Shown piece by piece: positions 45,516 to 54,784 of a stretch of DNA of 64,000 nucleotides. The notes below the pieces were generated by a model. That model saw only the letters and a program-made list of their open reading frames with translations, had not been told where the DNA came from and did no database searches. This DNA comes from JADKBO01 sp965230345 (GTDB lineage Bacteria; Bacteroidota; Bacteroidia; Chitinophagales; Saprospiraceae). The translations under genes and the position numbers were made by a program. The stretch is taken from positions 3,131,464 to 3,195,463 of the forward strand of contig CBDDKR010000002.1 in assembly GCA_965230345.1 (NCBI GenBank), in the 5' to 3' direction. Position 1 is the first letter of the stretch. Each line of letters begins with the position of its first letter.

Positions 45516-47642
45516 ATGTACAGTAAGGAAGAACAAAAAGAACTATTTGATCTAAGTAAAGTTTTTCTAGAGAAAGAAGTCAGTAGAACAGATCTAGAGC
45601 AACTTAGAAGGGTATTGGTATTTCACGAATGGAAATACAGTGTAGAACATAATCCATTAGTTTCAGATTATGAATACGATTTGCTTTATAAGAAATTGGA
45701 AAAATTAGAGGCTTCATACCCTGATTTGATCACTCCATCATCTCCAACACAAAGAATTTCAGATGATCAAAATGCCAGTTTTGAATCTATTGATCATTTA
45801 ACTCCTATGTTATCATTAGATAACTCTTACAACGAAGATGACTTATTAGACTTTGATAAACAAGTAAAAAAACTAACAGAGGAAGAGGAAAACGTCCTAA
45901 TCGAATATGTAGTAGAACCAAAATTTGATGGTGGAAGTGTGGCCTTGGTATATGAAAATGATCATTTAATTAGAGCTGCGACGAGAGGTAATGGGAAGAG
46001 TGGTGACGAAATCACTGCCAATATGAGGTCATTGTCCTCCATTCCTCTCAAAGCACATTTTTCTTCTAAAGGCATTAAGAAGGTCGAATTAAGAGGTGAA
46101 GCACTGATTCCAAAAGAATTATTCGAATCCATTAATAAAGAAAGAGAAAAGAAGGGCTTGTCTGTCTTTGCAAACCCTAGAAATGCGGCAACTGGAGGAT
46201 TAAGAACCAAAGACCCGAGAGATACTAGAAGCAGAGGAATTGAAGCTTTCATTTTTCAATTAGGTTATGCAGAAGATGAAAATGGAAACGACATCACTGA
46301 ATCCATTGAAAATCATTATCGTAGCATCAACCTATTAGGTCAATTGGGATTTAAGATCCCTATTCATGAAAAGAAGCTTTGCTCTGGTATAAATGAAGTC
46401 ATTAAATTTTGTAAAGATTGGGAAGAAAAAAGAGATTCCTACGGTTACGAAATTGATGGAATGGTTGTAAAGGTGAATTCTTATGAATTACAAAAGAAAT
46501 GCGGATATACTTCTCACCATTCAAGATGGGCTATGGCCTACAAATTTAAAGCCAAGCAAGCAACCACGAAGTTGTTGAACGTGGAATATCAAGTAGGCAA
46601 AATTGGATCAATTACACCAGTAGCCAAACTTAAGCCGGTTCAACTTGCAGGTGTTACGGTTTCTTCAGTCAGTCTTCATAATGAGGAATTTATTACAGTA
46701 AGAGATCTTAGAATTAATGATACAGTTCTAGTCGAAAGAGCAGGAGATGTTATACCGTATATTGTTAAAGCCATGGATGAAATTCGTGATGGAAGTGAAC
46801 AAACTATAGAATTTCCTCGTATTTGTCCAATCAATGAAGGAAAAGAAGACGTACAACTTGTAAAAGAAGAAGGCGAAGCAGCATGGAGGTGTCCATCTTG
46901 TATCTGTGGAGCCCAAGATTTACAGAAATTGATATTCCATGTTAGTAAAGTTGCAATGGATATAGATGGTTTCGGAAAGTCCATTGTTGAAAGATTCTAT
47001 GACTTAGGCTGGGTTAGAAACATAGCTGACATTTATAACCTTGATTTTGATAAAATCGAAGAACTTGAAGGATTTGGTGAAAAATCAGCCCAGAAATTAA
47101 AAAGTTCTATCGCAAAATCAAAAAAGAATAGCTTGAGCAAAATACTTCATTCTTTAAGTATTCATCATTTGGGAAAACGTGCTTCTAGTTTAATAGCCGA
47201 AAGAATAGAAACTATTTTTGATCTAGAGAAATGGGATGAAGAGCAGTTCACTGATATAAAGGACATCGGTCCTGTAGTTGCAAAAAATGTAATAGAGTAT
47301 TTCAAACAAGAGGAACACCTTAATATGCTTCATCGAATGAAGGAATATGGAGTTGATTTTTCGCAAAAAGAAGAGGACAAACCGCTCGTCATTGAATCTG
47401 ATGCTATTCTTGCGAATAAGACTATTCTTTTCACTGGTACATTGGAACATATGGGGAGAAAAGATGCTCAAAATTTGGCTACTCAAAATGGAGCCAAGGT
47501 TATTTCTGCCATTAGTAAAAAGTTGAATATTCTTGTTGTAGGAGCCAAGGCAGGATCAAAGTTGAAAAAAGCACAAAATCTGGGTACAGTCGAAATCCTT
47601 ACAGAGGATCAATTCTATGATTTAATTGGCCACAATTTATAG
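45516..47642 (+). CDS. ligA: NAD-dependent DNA ligase
   Basis: Seals nicks in replication and repair. The 708-residue protein has the Ia domain, the adenylation domain with active-site Lys in EPKFDGGSVALVYE (about residue 135) and FANPRNAATGGLR. OB-fold, zinc-finger, helix-hairpin-helix and C-terminal BRCT domains follow (BRCT about 625-705). The first zinc knuckle has CPIN where CPxC is expected; the second has CPSCIC, so one of the four usual Cys is missing and an extra Cys lies nearby. It is followed after 3 bases by an unknown gene. Confidence 0.95.
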   Translation: MYSKEEQKELFDLSKVFLEKEVSRTDLEQLRRVLVFHEWKYSVEHNPLVSDYEYDLLYKKLEKLEASYPDLITPSSPTQRISDDQNASFESIDHLTPMLSLDNSYNEDDLLDFDKQVKKLTEEEENVLIEYVVEPKFDGGSVALVYENDHLIRAATRGNGKSGDEITANMRSLSSIPLKAHFSSKGIKKVELRGEALIPKELFESINKEREKKGLSVFANPRNAATGGLRTKDPRDTRSRGIEAFIFQLGYAEDENGNDITESIENHYRSINLLGQLGFKIPIHEKKLCSGINEVIKFCKDWEEKRDSYGYEIDGMVVKVNSYELQKKCGYTSHHSRWAMAYKFKAKQATTKLLNVEYQVGKIGSITPVAKLKPVQLAGVTVSSVSLHNEEFITVRDLRINDTVLVERAGDVIPYIVKAMDEIRDGSEQTIEFPRICPINEGKEDVQLVKEEGEAAWRCPSCICGAQDLQKLIFHVSKVAMDIDGFGKSIVERFYDLGWVRNIADIYNLDFDKIEELEGFGEKSAQKLKSSIAKSKKNSLSKILHSLSIHHLGKRASSLIAERIETIFDLEKWDEEQFTDIKDIGPVVAKNVIEYFKQEEHLNMLHRMKEYGVDFSQKEEDKPLVIESDAILANKTILFTGTLEHMGRKDAQNLATQNGAKVISAISKKLNILVVGAKAGSKLKKAQNLGTVEILTEDQFYDLIGHNL

Positions 47643-47645
47643 ACT

Positions 47646-48248
47646 ATGAATATCATAGAGGAAATAAAGGACTTAATATTTGGCAACAATAGAATTGAGG
47701 AGCTTAAACATTATGCCAAATCTAATAAATGGGGGTTTTCCAAAAGAATTAAAATGAGCCAAATTCCAGATAAGGTGAGGCACCTAGAATTTATTAAAAA
47801 CAATAGTGACAGAGCTATAAAGGGTTTTCTATATCAAGACCTCAATGGGGGATTGCGTTATATTTATGATTTGAACAATCGGAATGAAATAGGATTTAAA
47901 TCAACCACTATCTTTCACATTAGAGCTGATCAACTAAAACTACCTCAATTTATCATTTCACCTAAATCCACCATGCAGCGCTTTGGAAATGTTTTTACTA
48001 GTAATGAGTGGAATGATGTGGACAAAGAGTTTGGCAACAACTTTGAGGTTAGGTCGAATAACATGAATGCCATGCGGATGATGATAACCATTCAAGTTGC
48101 CGAAATTATAAACAAATTAAATTTCTGCACCATAGAAGGAATAGATAATCATCTCATATTCTATAGACAAAATACTTCTATTTCGACTACCGAATTTGAT
48201 AGAATGTCCAAACTTGGAATTGATCTAATTGAAAACATCATATACTAA
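47646..48248 (+). CDS. Unknown 200-residue cytosolic protein
   Basis: I do not recognise this family by name. The protein has no signal peptide or membrane segment. A basic N-terminus (IEELKHYAKSNKWGFSKRIKM) is followed by an alpha/beta region with the block SPKSTMQRFGNVFTSNEWNDVDKEF and a later IEGIDNHLIFYRQN strand. The layout resembles a loosely defined group of bacterial proteins near 200 residues that have an acid-rich FxxxF...R region. It sits between ligA (3 bases) and a GNAT gene (TAATG overlap), so it is translationally linked to both. Confidence 0.55.
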   Translation: MNIIEEIKDLIFGNNRIEELKHYAKSNKWGFSKRIKMSQIPDKVRHLEFIKNNSDRAIKGFLYQDLNGGLRYIYDLNNRNEIGFKSTTIFHIRADQLKLPQFIISPKSTMQRFGNVFTSNEWNDVDKEFGNNFEVRSNNMNAMRMMITIQVAEIINKLNFCTIEGIDNHLIFYRQNTSISTTEFDRMSKLGIDLIENIIY

Positions 48249-49087
48249 TGACTCCGATGCACATCGAAATAAAATCACTAGCTCATCTTGAGTTATCTCA
48301 GATTACCGAATGTATTGGAATAGCATTCGCCAATTACTTTGTAAAAATGCCTACAGATATAGTGTATTGGAAAAATCGGTTTTCTGCTGCTCGGGTAGAT
48401 TTTAATTATTCATATGGAGCCTTTCATGAAAACAAACTAGTCGGTTTTGTTATTCATTGTATTGATTATTACAAAGGTTTTAGCACTGCATACAATACGG
48501 GTACTGGAGTAATTCCAGAATACAGAGGCTTGAACATTGTAGATCATATTTATGATCATGCATTACCCATCCTAAAGAAGAATGGTGTCAGTATGTGTAC
48601 TCTTGAAGTTATCGATAAAAATGTTCGAGCGATAAAGGTTTATGAAAGAATTGGCTTTGAAATAGATGCTGATTTAAGATTCTATCAAGGAAAACCTTCT
48701 ATAGGTCATTCTAGTATTATGGGAGAATGTTTGCAAGTTGAGTGGAACGAATACAGTCAAAACCTACCTATATCCCAATGGTCTACTTGGGAAAACACCG
48801 ACTTCACGGTGCAACGCAAACTTCATCAGTTCAACCTTTATTTAGTTCAACTAGATGATCAAATAATAGGAAAATTTGCAGTTAATCCTGAAAATGGAGG
48901 AGTTCCACAGATTGAATCTTCTTCTGAAAAATATTGGAAAATTATATTTGCACACCTCATCAAAATATCGAACTCGTTAAAAGTGTTCAACATAGATTCA
49001 CGACGCAAAAGCTTAATTAAATATTTAGATCAATTGAATTTAAGCAGTGATTTAGGACAGTATGAAATGAAAATGGAGCTTAACTAG
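48248..49087 (+). CDS. GNAT family N-acetyltransferase
   Basis: A 279-residue protein. The GNAT core is in the first 150 residues, with acetyl-CoA binding in NTGTGVIPEYRGLNIVDHIYDHA and the family alpha-4/beta-5 pattern in DKNVRAIKVYERIGF. The C-terminal 120 residues form a second, poorly conserved half that may be a degenerate repeat of the GNAT fold. The start overlaps the previous stop as TAATG, and the end overlaps the convergent VTC gene by 4 bases. Acceptor unknown. Confidence 0.82.
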   Translation: MTPMHIEIKSLAHLELSQITECIGIAFANYFVKMPTDIVYWKNRFSAARVDFNYSYGAFHENKLVGFVIHCIDYYKGFSTAYNTGTGVIPEYRGLNIVDHIYDHALPILKKNGVSMCTLEVIDKNVRAIKVYERIGFEIDADLRFYQGKPSIGHSSIMGECLQVEWNEYSQNLPISQWSTWENTDFTVQRKLHQFNLYLVQLDDQIIGKFAVNPENGGVPQIESSSEKYWKIIFAHLIKISNSLKVFNIDSRRKSLIKYLDQLNLSSDLGQYEMKMELN

Positions 49088-49719
49088 TCGGCAATGATCT
49101 GTATCCCCTGGGCAAATTTTGAGTTTTTCCTTTGTCTCCAAGGTAAGTACTTAAGAACTTCTTCTATCATTTGACTTGACTCGGCCTCAAATTTTAATTC
49201 TACGATTAACTTGTCCTCGTAAATAAATGCTTGATTTGTATTTGGTATTTTGTGCCCTAATCTTTCATCAATTGTTATTCTAAAACGTTTATCTAGGGAA
49301 AGAAAGTAATGTCGGAAATAGCGATTCTGTACTGCTGCATATATTTCAGAAAGTTCTGGTATCTGACTTCCAACTAAGTCATTGAGTCTACTTCCATGTA
49401 GTTTACCATTTAAACTAATATGATCCTTCCAGCCCAATTCACTATCCTTATGTTTTATTTCGAGGATAGGATTGATCATATTCTTATGATTTTCACCATA
49501 CCACCTTACTCTATATTTGACTCTCTTGGAGGCTCCATCAATATTCTCAAAATAAGACTTCCTATCAGCAGTATCAAAATATATATTATTTATCCAGCGC
49601 GGAGTATAGATAGGGCTAAAAGATAAAGGATGCATCAATATCGTATGTTTCACAAGCTGAATACTTGTATTATGAATGACGTATTTATACTCGTATCTCT
49701 TATTGTTTGACATTATCAA
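49084..49719 (-). CDS. VTC/polyphosphate polymerase domain protein
   Basis: A 211-residue CYTH-like triphosphate-tunnel protein of the VTC group. The yeast VTC4 core of this fold makes polyphosphate from ATP. Visible family marks are RYEYKYV at the start, NNIYFDT, KYRVRWYG, EIKHKDSELGWKDHISL and FRITIDERL, which supply the basic and acidic residues of the tunnel. It is the last gene of a DUF4956-CotH-VTC operon, overlapping CotH by 20 bases. MSNNKRYE, two codons in, could be the start. The true product in bacteria is not settled. Confidence 0.85.
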   Translation of the reverse strand: MIMSNNKRYEYKYVIHNTSIQLVKHTILMHPLSFSPIYTPRWINNIYFDTADRKSYFENIDGASKRVKYRVRWYGENHKNMINPILEIKHKDSELGWKDHISLNGKLHGSRLNDLVGSQIPELSEIYAAVQNRYFRHYFLSLDKRFRITIDERLGHKIPNTNQAFIYEDKLIVELKFEAESSQMIEEVLKYLPWRQRKNSKFAQGIQIIAD

Positions 49720-52618
49720 TTTTAATTATTGATTGCTCATCCTTCATGATCAAATGGGTAACTTCTTCACTTCTCATTCCTTTTACCGAGAGAAATCCAC
49801 CACCATACTCCGGCTTTTTTTGGTAGGCAGATAACCCTTTATTGCAATTTTTCAAATCCAACCATTGAACTTGTAAATGAGTTTTATCTTTAGAAGCAAT
49901 ACCAATAACGGCACCATCGATTACAATATTAGATGCGTCAATGGTCGACTGTTCTCCACCGCTTAGTCCCTTATCACCAAGATTGATCAATCTGCAATCA
50001 AATACACTAATGTGTCCCCCTGAAAAGTCTAAACCATCATTACCAGTATTAGTCAATACACTATTCTTAATTGTTCCTTTACAAAAATCGGCATCAAACC
50101 CATCTGCAAATGTCTCATTAATCAGAAGTTTATCAATCATGAAATTACTTCGAATTAGATTTAAAGCATCTTCACATTTATTATTGGAAATAATCACATT
50201 TTTCATCGTAATATCTGCTTCATATGCCGTAACCGCACCTGTTAATTGCCATTCTGCATGCTGCAATCTATCCAAACCGGTAAAGGATACATGCCTAAAA
50301 AAACATTCTCCTTGAGGTTTGATAATGTTAAACCCTTGGTTTTTCCCGTTGGACTGAATAATGACTTTATTCTCTTCACTACCTAATATAGATACTGGTG
50401 AATAAGAAAGGAAATAAGCGTTTTCATTTAGTGAGAGGTGACATCCTTCATTGAAAATAACATCATATCCATCAGGAATAATGATAGGTTCTGTTATAGT
50501 AATGTCACCAGCCAAGAAGGTAATGTTATCTGATGATTTTGAATATTTTGTTGAATCCAATGGTAGTTTTAATCTTTGACTTTCTAAAGCTGTAACATTA
50601 ATTTTATCAGGTGCCTTTATGGATGATATTCTAGTACTAAAAACATCTTCAAGTCCTTCAACCTGCCAATATAAATATTTCGCATCTGATGGTATGGTAA
50701 GCATCTTATACACTCTTGGTTTTCTAGGTCTTGAAGTCAATACAAATCCATTTAGCACAGTATCACTATTATTAGAGATGTAGTTTTCGTTCATACCCGA
50801 CCCAATTACTCGAATGGGTAATCTATGGATATTCGCCACAGCTACATGTAAACTATCATTTTGAGACTGAATAAAAGCCTTAACAGAAAAATCATCATAA
50901 CCATGTAAAGACAATTGAATTTCTTCAGCCTTTTTAGAGATTCTACTAAGATCTAATCGATAATTGTTTTTTACGGAGGAGAGAAGATTTTCTCTAAAAG
51001 CTATTTGTTCCCCAAATTCATTGATTATTTCCTCCAAATACTCCTTCGTAGAATATTTATTGAGGTAATGTGCGTACTGTTTTGAGAACTTTTCATTCGA
51101 GAATAAGATTTGATAATATTGATACCAATTGGTGCCATTAATGTCATTCTTATAACTTCCTAGAAAAGGCATGTTTCTATATGTCAATTCACCATTTTCT
51201 GTAAACCCATCAAACCCAATGGGCTCTAATACACGAGTAATCGGATTGTAATAGAATCTTTGATTATGCCAAATCGTACTATGATTTGCTTCAAAAACAT
51301 CACAAATTGCAAAGAATTTAGCCATACGTTCAATATCAAAGATTTCATCAACTGGAGCAGAGTTATTCTGATATTGATGTAATAATTCATGTGCTTTTTG
51401 CCACTGTTCCTTGAGGTTTGCATTGTTTAGTATTTTGGCATATTTAAATGCTTCTACATTGGCATTAATCCTTTCTTCTCCTTCATACATATTTCTTTCG
51501 AAACCAGACTCTTTCCATTCCAAAATTCTTTGCCAATTAATATCCTCACCAAACTTCACGATGACACCTTCTCTACGATATCTACTCTCTGGGATTTGTT
51601 TTAGCATATGTTCTTCATATGCATATATCCCAAAATCTCGATCATTTAGTTCAAATCGCACAAAGTCATATTTGGTAGCCAAAACGTCTTCACGTTCTAG
51701 TACTTTATGATATAGCCATTCTTTTAAATAAAATCGATGTATTGGATGTTGTACAGAAAATTCCATCATACCATTCCAACCTATATCTCCAGGCATTTTT
51801 ATCCTATAAGACCAATCATCTCCGACTAAATGATCCGCCCAATCACCTTTTAATCTAAGTTTGACTTCCGTCTGAATCGAGTCATCTATTGAAATCTTCC
51901 CCTTAGCCCAAGAATTCTCATTGGTGATGAGTATGCCCTTATTTATGGCATTATCTCTTTCCGTTTTAATGATTTTCTTAGCCTTTGGATCTAAGTACAT
52001 GGATATAAAAGGAACACTATTATAAAAAGCCTCATAATCCTGGTTTGGCTTTTCTATTAACACTTCTAAATCATCGTAGAATACGGTAACATTCGGATCA
52101 TAGTTGTATGGAAAGATCTTTAGGAACTTCAATTTATCATTCTTTGGTACGATGATATCAAGTTTCACATTGTACCACCCCTTATCTAGATGTTCGTATA
52201 TGGCATTGGTATTATAATATACATTGGAACCTTTATTCCCATTACAGGCAAAATTGATTTTATTAATCGGACCGTTATATTTAATGGTTGCAGTAATTCT
52301 AGAATATGATTCAGGAGCTTCAATTTGACAAACCATACCATATTGATTAATTGCATCCAATTTACTTGAGTAATTGCCTGAATAGAATAGTTCTGACGAC
52401 TGTGTATGGGCATTCCCAAATTTAAAGTTATCGTTTACAAAATATTCACCTTTGATATTTTCAGCATCACACATTATTCGTTCCCCAGAAAATGCCTTTT
52501 GCGAATCTTCTTTTAAAAAGAAATATCCGATAAGGGCTAGAATCGCTACCAACGCTAATATGAATCCATACGAAATCTTACTCTTCGAAGATTCACGATC
52601 ACTATGTTTAATTATCAT
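49700..52618 (-). CDS. CotH-family kinase-like protein fused to a right-handed beta-helix region
   Basis: A 972-residue protein with a single N-terminal membrane anchor (about 18-35). A lectin-like beta domain (about 50-180) is followed by the CotH kinase-like domain, with KLRLKGDWADH, YDFVRFELNDRDFGIYAYEEH, REGVIVKFGED and AICDVFEANHSTIWHNQRFYY...PIGFDGF. The C-terminal third has parallel beta-helix features (repeated MKNVIISNNKCEDALN and GFDADFCKGTIKNSVLTNTGNDGLDFSG units). CotH proteins are atypical kinases of spore-coat or surface proteins. The beta-helix could bind or display substrate. The ATG overlaps the DUF4956 stop (ATGA). Confidence 0.85.
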   Translation of the reverse strand: MIIKHSDRESSKSKISYGFILALVAILALIGYFFLKEDSQKAFSGERIMCDAENIKGEYFVNDNFKFGNAHTQSSELFYSGNYSSKLDAINQYGMVCQIEAPESYSRITATIKYNGPINKINFACNGNKGSNVYYNTNAIYEHLDKGWYNVKLDIIVPKNDKLKFLKIFPYNYDPNVTVFYDDLEVLIEKPNQDYEAFYNSVPFISMYLDPKAKKIIKTERDNAINKGILITNENSWAKGKISIDDSIQTEVKLRLKGDWADHLVGDDWSYRIKMPGDIGWNGMMEFSVQHPIHRFYLKEWLYHKVLEREDVLATKYDFVRFELNDRDFGIYAYEEHMLKQIPESRYRREGVIVKFGEDINWQRILEWKESGFERNMYEGEERINANVEAFKYAKILNNANLKEQWQKAHELLHQYQNNSAPVDEIFDIERMAKFFAICDVFEANHSTIWHNQRFYYNPITRVLEPIGFDGFTENGELTYRNMPFLGSYKNDINGTNWYQYYQILFSNEKFSKQYAHYLNKYSTKEYLEEIINEFGEQIAFRENLLSSVKNNYRLDLSRISKKAEEIQLSLHGYDDFSVKAFIQSQNDSLHVAVANIHRLPIRVIGSGMNENYISNNSDTVLNGFVLTSRPRKPRVYKMLTIPSDAKYLYWQVEGLEDVFSTRISSIKAPDKINVTALESQRLKLPLDSTKYSKSSDNITFLAGDITITEPIIIPDGYDVIFNEGCHLSLNENAYFLSYSPVSILGSEENKVIIQSNGKNQGFNIIKPQGECFFRHVSFTGLDRLQHAEWQLTGAVTAYEADITMKNVIISNNKCEDALNLIRSNFMIDKLLINETFADGFDADFCKGTIKNSVLTNTGNDGLDFSGGHISVFDCRLINLGDKGLSGGEQSTIDASNIVIDGAVIGIASKDKTHLQVQWLDLKNCNKGLSAYQKKPEYGGGFLSVKGMRSEEVTHLIMKDEQSIIKIDNVKQ

Positions 52619-53289
52619 GATAAGATCTCAGGTTGATCAATTATGGATACGCTAATGTCTTTATCCAGTTGAATTAGCTTAGAGTTTAGCTCATTAATTT
52701 GATCTGTAGACGAAACCTTACAAAAGAAACTAGCAAATAAACCACCATCGGTAATATCAGTACGTCTAAGCTCTAAATAGTCCAAGTTTTCTCCAAGAAT
52801 ATTTGATATAGAAGTTATGTCCGTTACTGAAGTATTGATATTTATGAATGTCTTATTCTTAGCCACTAATTTTTCTTTAGCAACTCTGTTATTAAAGTAT
52901 AAAATTGGAACAACACAAACAAAACTTAAAACTGCTAGAATGGGCTTGTTTGCACCACCAATTAAACCAAAACCAATTACCAAGAATAACATGGTTAATT
53001 CTTCTGGATCTTTAATAGCTGCTCTAAATCGAACTATAGAAAGTGCTCCAACTAAACCTAAAGAAAGCGCAATTGACGACTTTATTACAGTTATGATTAA
53101 CAACGTTGCAAGAGCGAGAGGAATAAAATTATTTGAGAATTTATTCCGATTCGATGCAGCTCTTCCATACTTTACATAAAAGACTTTTAATCCATAAGTA
53201 AGTAGTGCAGTAATGACCAGGTTCAATAAAAATTCTGTAATGTCAATTGTTGTATTAAAATCACTTAAGTACTTCTCAAAGTTTAACAT
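52615..53289 (-). CDS. DUF4956 membrane protein
   Basis: A 224-residue protein with about four hydrophobic segments in the first 140 residues (TEFLLNLVITALLTYGLKVFYV, PLALATLLIITVIK, LGLVGALSIVRFRAA, LVIGFGLIGGANKPI). A soluble C-terminal domain follows. The AIKDPEELTMLFL and IVRFRAAIKDP patterns are characteristic of DUF4956. The family has no proven activity but often sits beside CotH and VTC genes, as here. First gene of the operon; CotH begins within its stop codon. Confidence 0.88.
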   Translation of the reverse strand: MLNFEKYLSDFNTTIDITEFLLNLVITALLTYGLKVFYVKYGRAASNRNKFSNNFIPLALATLLIITVIKSSIALSLGLVGALSIVRFRAAIKDPEELTMLFLVIGFGLIGGANKPILAVLSFVCVVPILYFNNRVAKEKLVAKNKTFININTSVTDITSISNILGENLDYLELRRTDITDGGLFASFFCKVSSTDQINELNSKLIQLDKDISVSIIDQPEILS

Positions 53290-53323
53290 AAGGTAAAGAA
53301 TCAGTTAATTTTAAATTAAGCTC

Positions 53324-53331
53324 CAAAAGTA
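53324..53331 (-). promoter_or_regulatory. -7 promoter box for the DUF4956-CotH-VTC operon
   Basis: On the minus strand TACTTTTG fits TAnnTTTG and lies 34 bases upstream of the DUF4956 ATG. The nearest TTG upstream is about 27 bases away, longer than ideal. Confidence 0.4.
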
Positions 53332-53393
53332 GAAAAAAATACGTCATTTTAACATGTCCAATTTCTTAAAAAGTGAGATTCTAAGAAACAAAA

Positions 53394-53424
53394 AAGAGGA
53401 GATAAATCATCTTTACCTCCTCTT
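53394..53424 (-). terminator. Terminator after odhB
   Basis: Outer stem AAGAGGA / TCCTCTT with further partial pairing inside, followed on the minus strand by a T tract. It lies 22 bases beyond the odhB stop. Confidence 0.65.
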
Positions 53425-53446
53425 AATAATATATTTTCTATGCGAG

Positions 53447-54670
53447 TTATATTCCCATCATCAAAGTCATAGGATCTTCTAATAGCTCTTTAACTCTAAC
53501 CAAAAAAGTAACCGATGTGCTTCCATCTATAACCCTATGGTCATAAGATAAAGCAATGTACATCATTGGTCTTATTTCAACCTGACCATTTACAGCAACA
53601 GGTCTTTCTTGAATGGCATGCATTCCTAAAATAGCAGATTGAGGTTCATTTATAATTGGAGTACTAACCAAAGACCCAAAAATACCTCCATTGGTAATGG
53701 TAAATGTTCCTCCTTTCATCTCATCTAAAGTTAATCTACCTTCTCTTGCTTTAACCGCAAGATCTTTAATCTTGTACTCGATTTCATGGTAATCCAACTG
53801 ATCAACATTGTGAACTGGTGGCACAACTAAACCCGTTGGTGTAGAAATTGCGATTGATATATCAACATAATCATGATAGACTAATTCGTTACCGTCAATA
53901 TAAGCATTTACATCAGGTTTTTCCATTAGAGCAATAGCACATGCCTTAGCAAATAGAGACATGAAACCAAGCTTTATACCATGTTTTTCAACAAATTTTT
54001 CCTGGTAAGTCTTACGAAGTTTAATGATAGCCGACATATCAACTTCATTAAATGTTGTTAACATTGCCGTATTGTTCTTTGCAGAAACAAGTCGATTGGC
54101 AATGGTTCTCCTCATTCTACTCATCTTAACCCTTCTTTCGACACGTTCTCCAGCAGCAATAGATGGCACTGTAGTCGTATCTTGGGAAATTGGTGATGTT
54201 TTCACTTCTGCTTTTTGAGCATCTTCTTTAGTTATTCTCCCATCAACTCCACTTCCTTTGACTGTAGAAGCATCAACGCCTTTTTCTCTTAATATTTTTG
54301 AGGCAGCGGGACTAGGATGTCCAGAAGCATAAGTATTGGTTGGTTGTTCTGATGATACTGGTGCAGAAGTAGGCGCACTTTGTTTTATTTCTTCCTCAGC
54401 AGGTTTAGAATCTTGAGCACCATCATTACTCCCACTGGTATCAATCTTTGCAACAAGAGCACCAATTTCGAGATCATCATCTTCTGCCGCAACATGAATC
54501 AGCTTTCCTGATGCCTCTGCAGGAAACTCTAGAGTAGCCTTATCCGATTCGAATTCACAGATGGGTTCATCCAACTTAACAAATTCACCATCCTTTTTTA
54601 ACCATTGCGAAAGTGTGACTTCTGTAATAGATTCTCCAATTACTGGAACCTTCATCTCTATAATGCTCAT
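53447..54670 (-). CDS. odhB: Dihydrolipoyllysine-residue succinyltransferase (2-oxoglutarate dehydrogenase E2)
   Basis: The E2 core of the 2-oxoglutarate dehydrogenase complex. The 407-residue protein begins with a lipoyl domain whose Lys lies in ESDKATLEF (about residue 44). An Ala/Pro/Ser-rich linker follows, then the small E3-binding domain (ASPAASKILREKGVD...GSGVDGRITKEDA). The catalytic domain ends in the active-site block YDHRVIDGSTSVTFL (about 377-391). A linked E1 gene is not adjacent; the neighbour is a histidine kinase gene. The domain layout is complete. Confidence 0.93.
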   Translation of the reverse strand: MSIIEMKVPVIGESITEVTLSQWLKKDGEFVKLDEPICEFESDKATLEFPAEASGKLIHVAAEDDDLEIGALVAKIDTSGSNDGAQDSKPAEEEIKQSAPTSAPVSSEQPTNTYASGHPSPAASKILREKGVDASTVKGSGVDGRITKEDAQKAEVKTSPISQDTTTVPSIAAGERVERRVKMSRMRRTIANRLVSAKNNTAMLTTFNEVDMSAIIKLRKTYQEKFVEKHGIKLGFMSLFAKACAIALMEKPDVNAYIDGNELVYHDYVDISIAISTPTGLVVPPVHNVDQLDYHEIEYKIKDLAVKAREGRLTLDEMKGGTFTITNGGIFGSLVSTPIINEPQSAILGMHAIQERPVAVNGQVEIRPMMYIALSYDHRVIDGSTSVTFLVRVKELLEDPMTLMMGI

Positions 54671-54693
54671 ACTATGTAGTTTTAATTTTCATA

Positions 54694-54701
54694 CAAATAT
54701 A
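54694..54701 (-). promoter_or_regulatory. -7 promoter box for odhB
   Basis: On the minus strand TATATTTG fits TAnnTTTG and lies 23 bases upstream of the odhB ATG. No -33 partner was found at a good distance. Confidence 0.4.
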
Positions 54702-54784
54702 TACCTTACCTTTAATGTGTGCCATTCTAAATATAGCAATCTTGGAAGTATTTTAGATTAATCTAAATATTATTTATAATGAAC

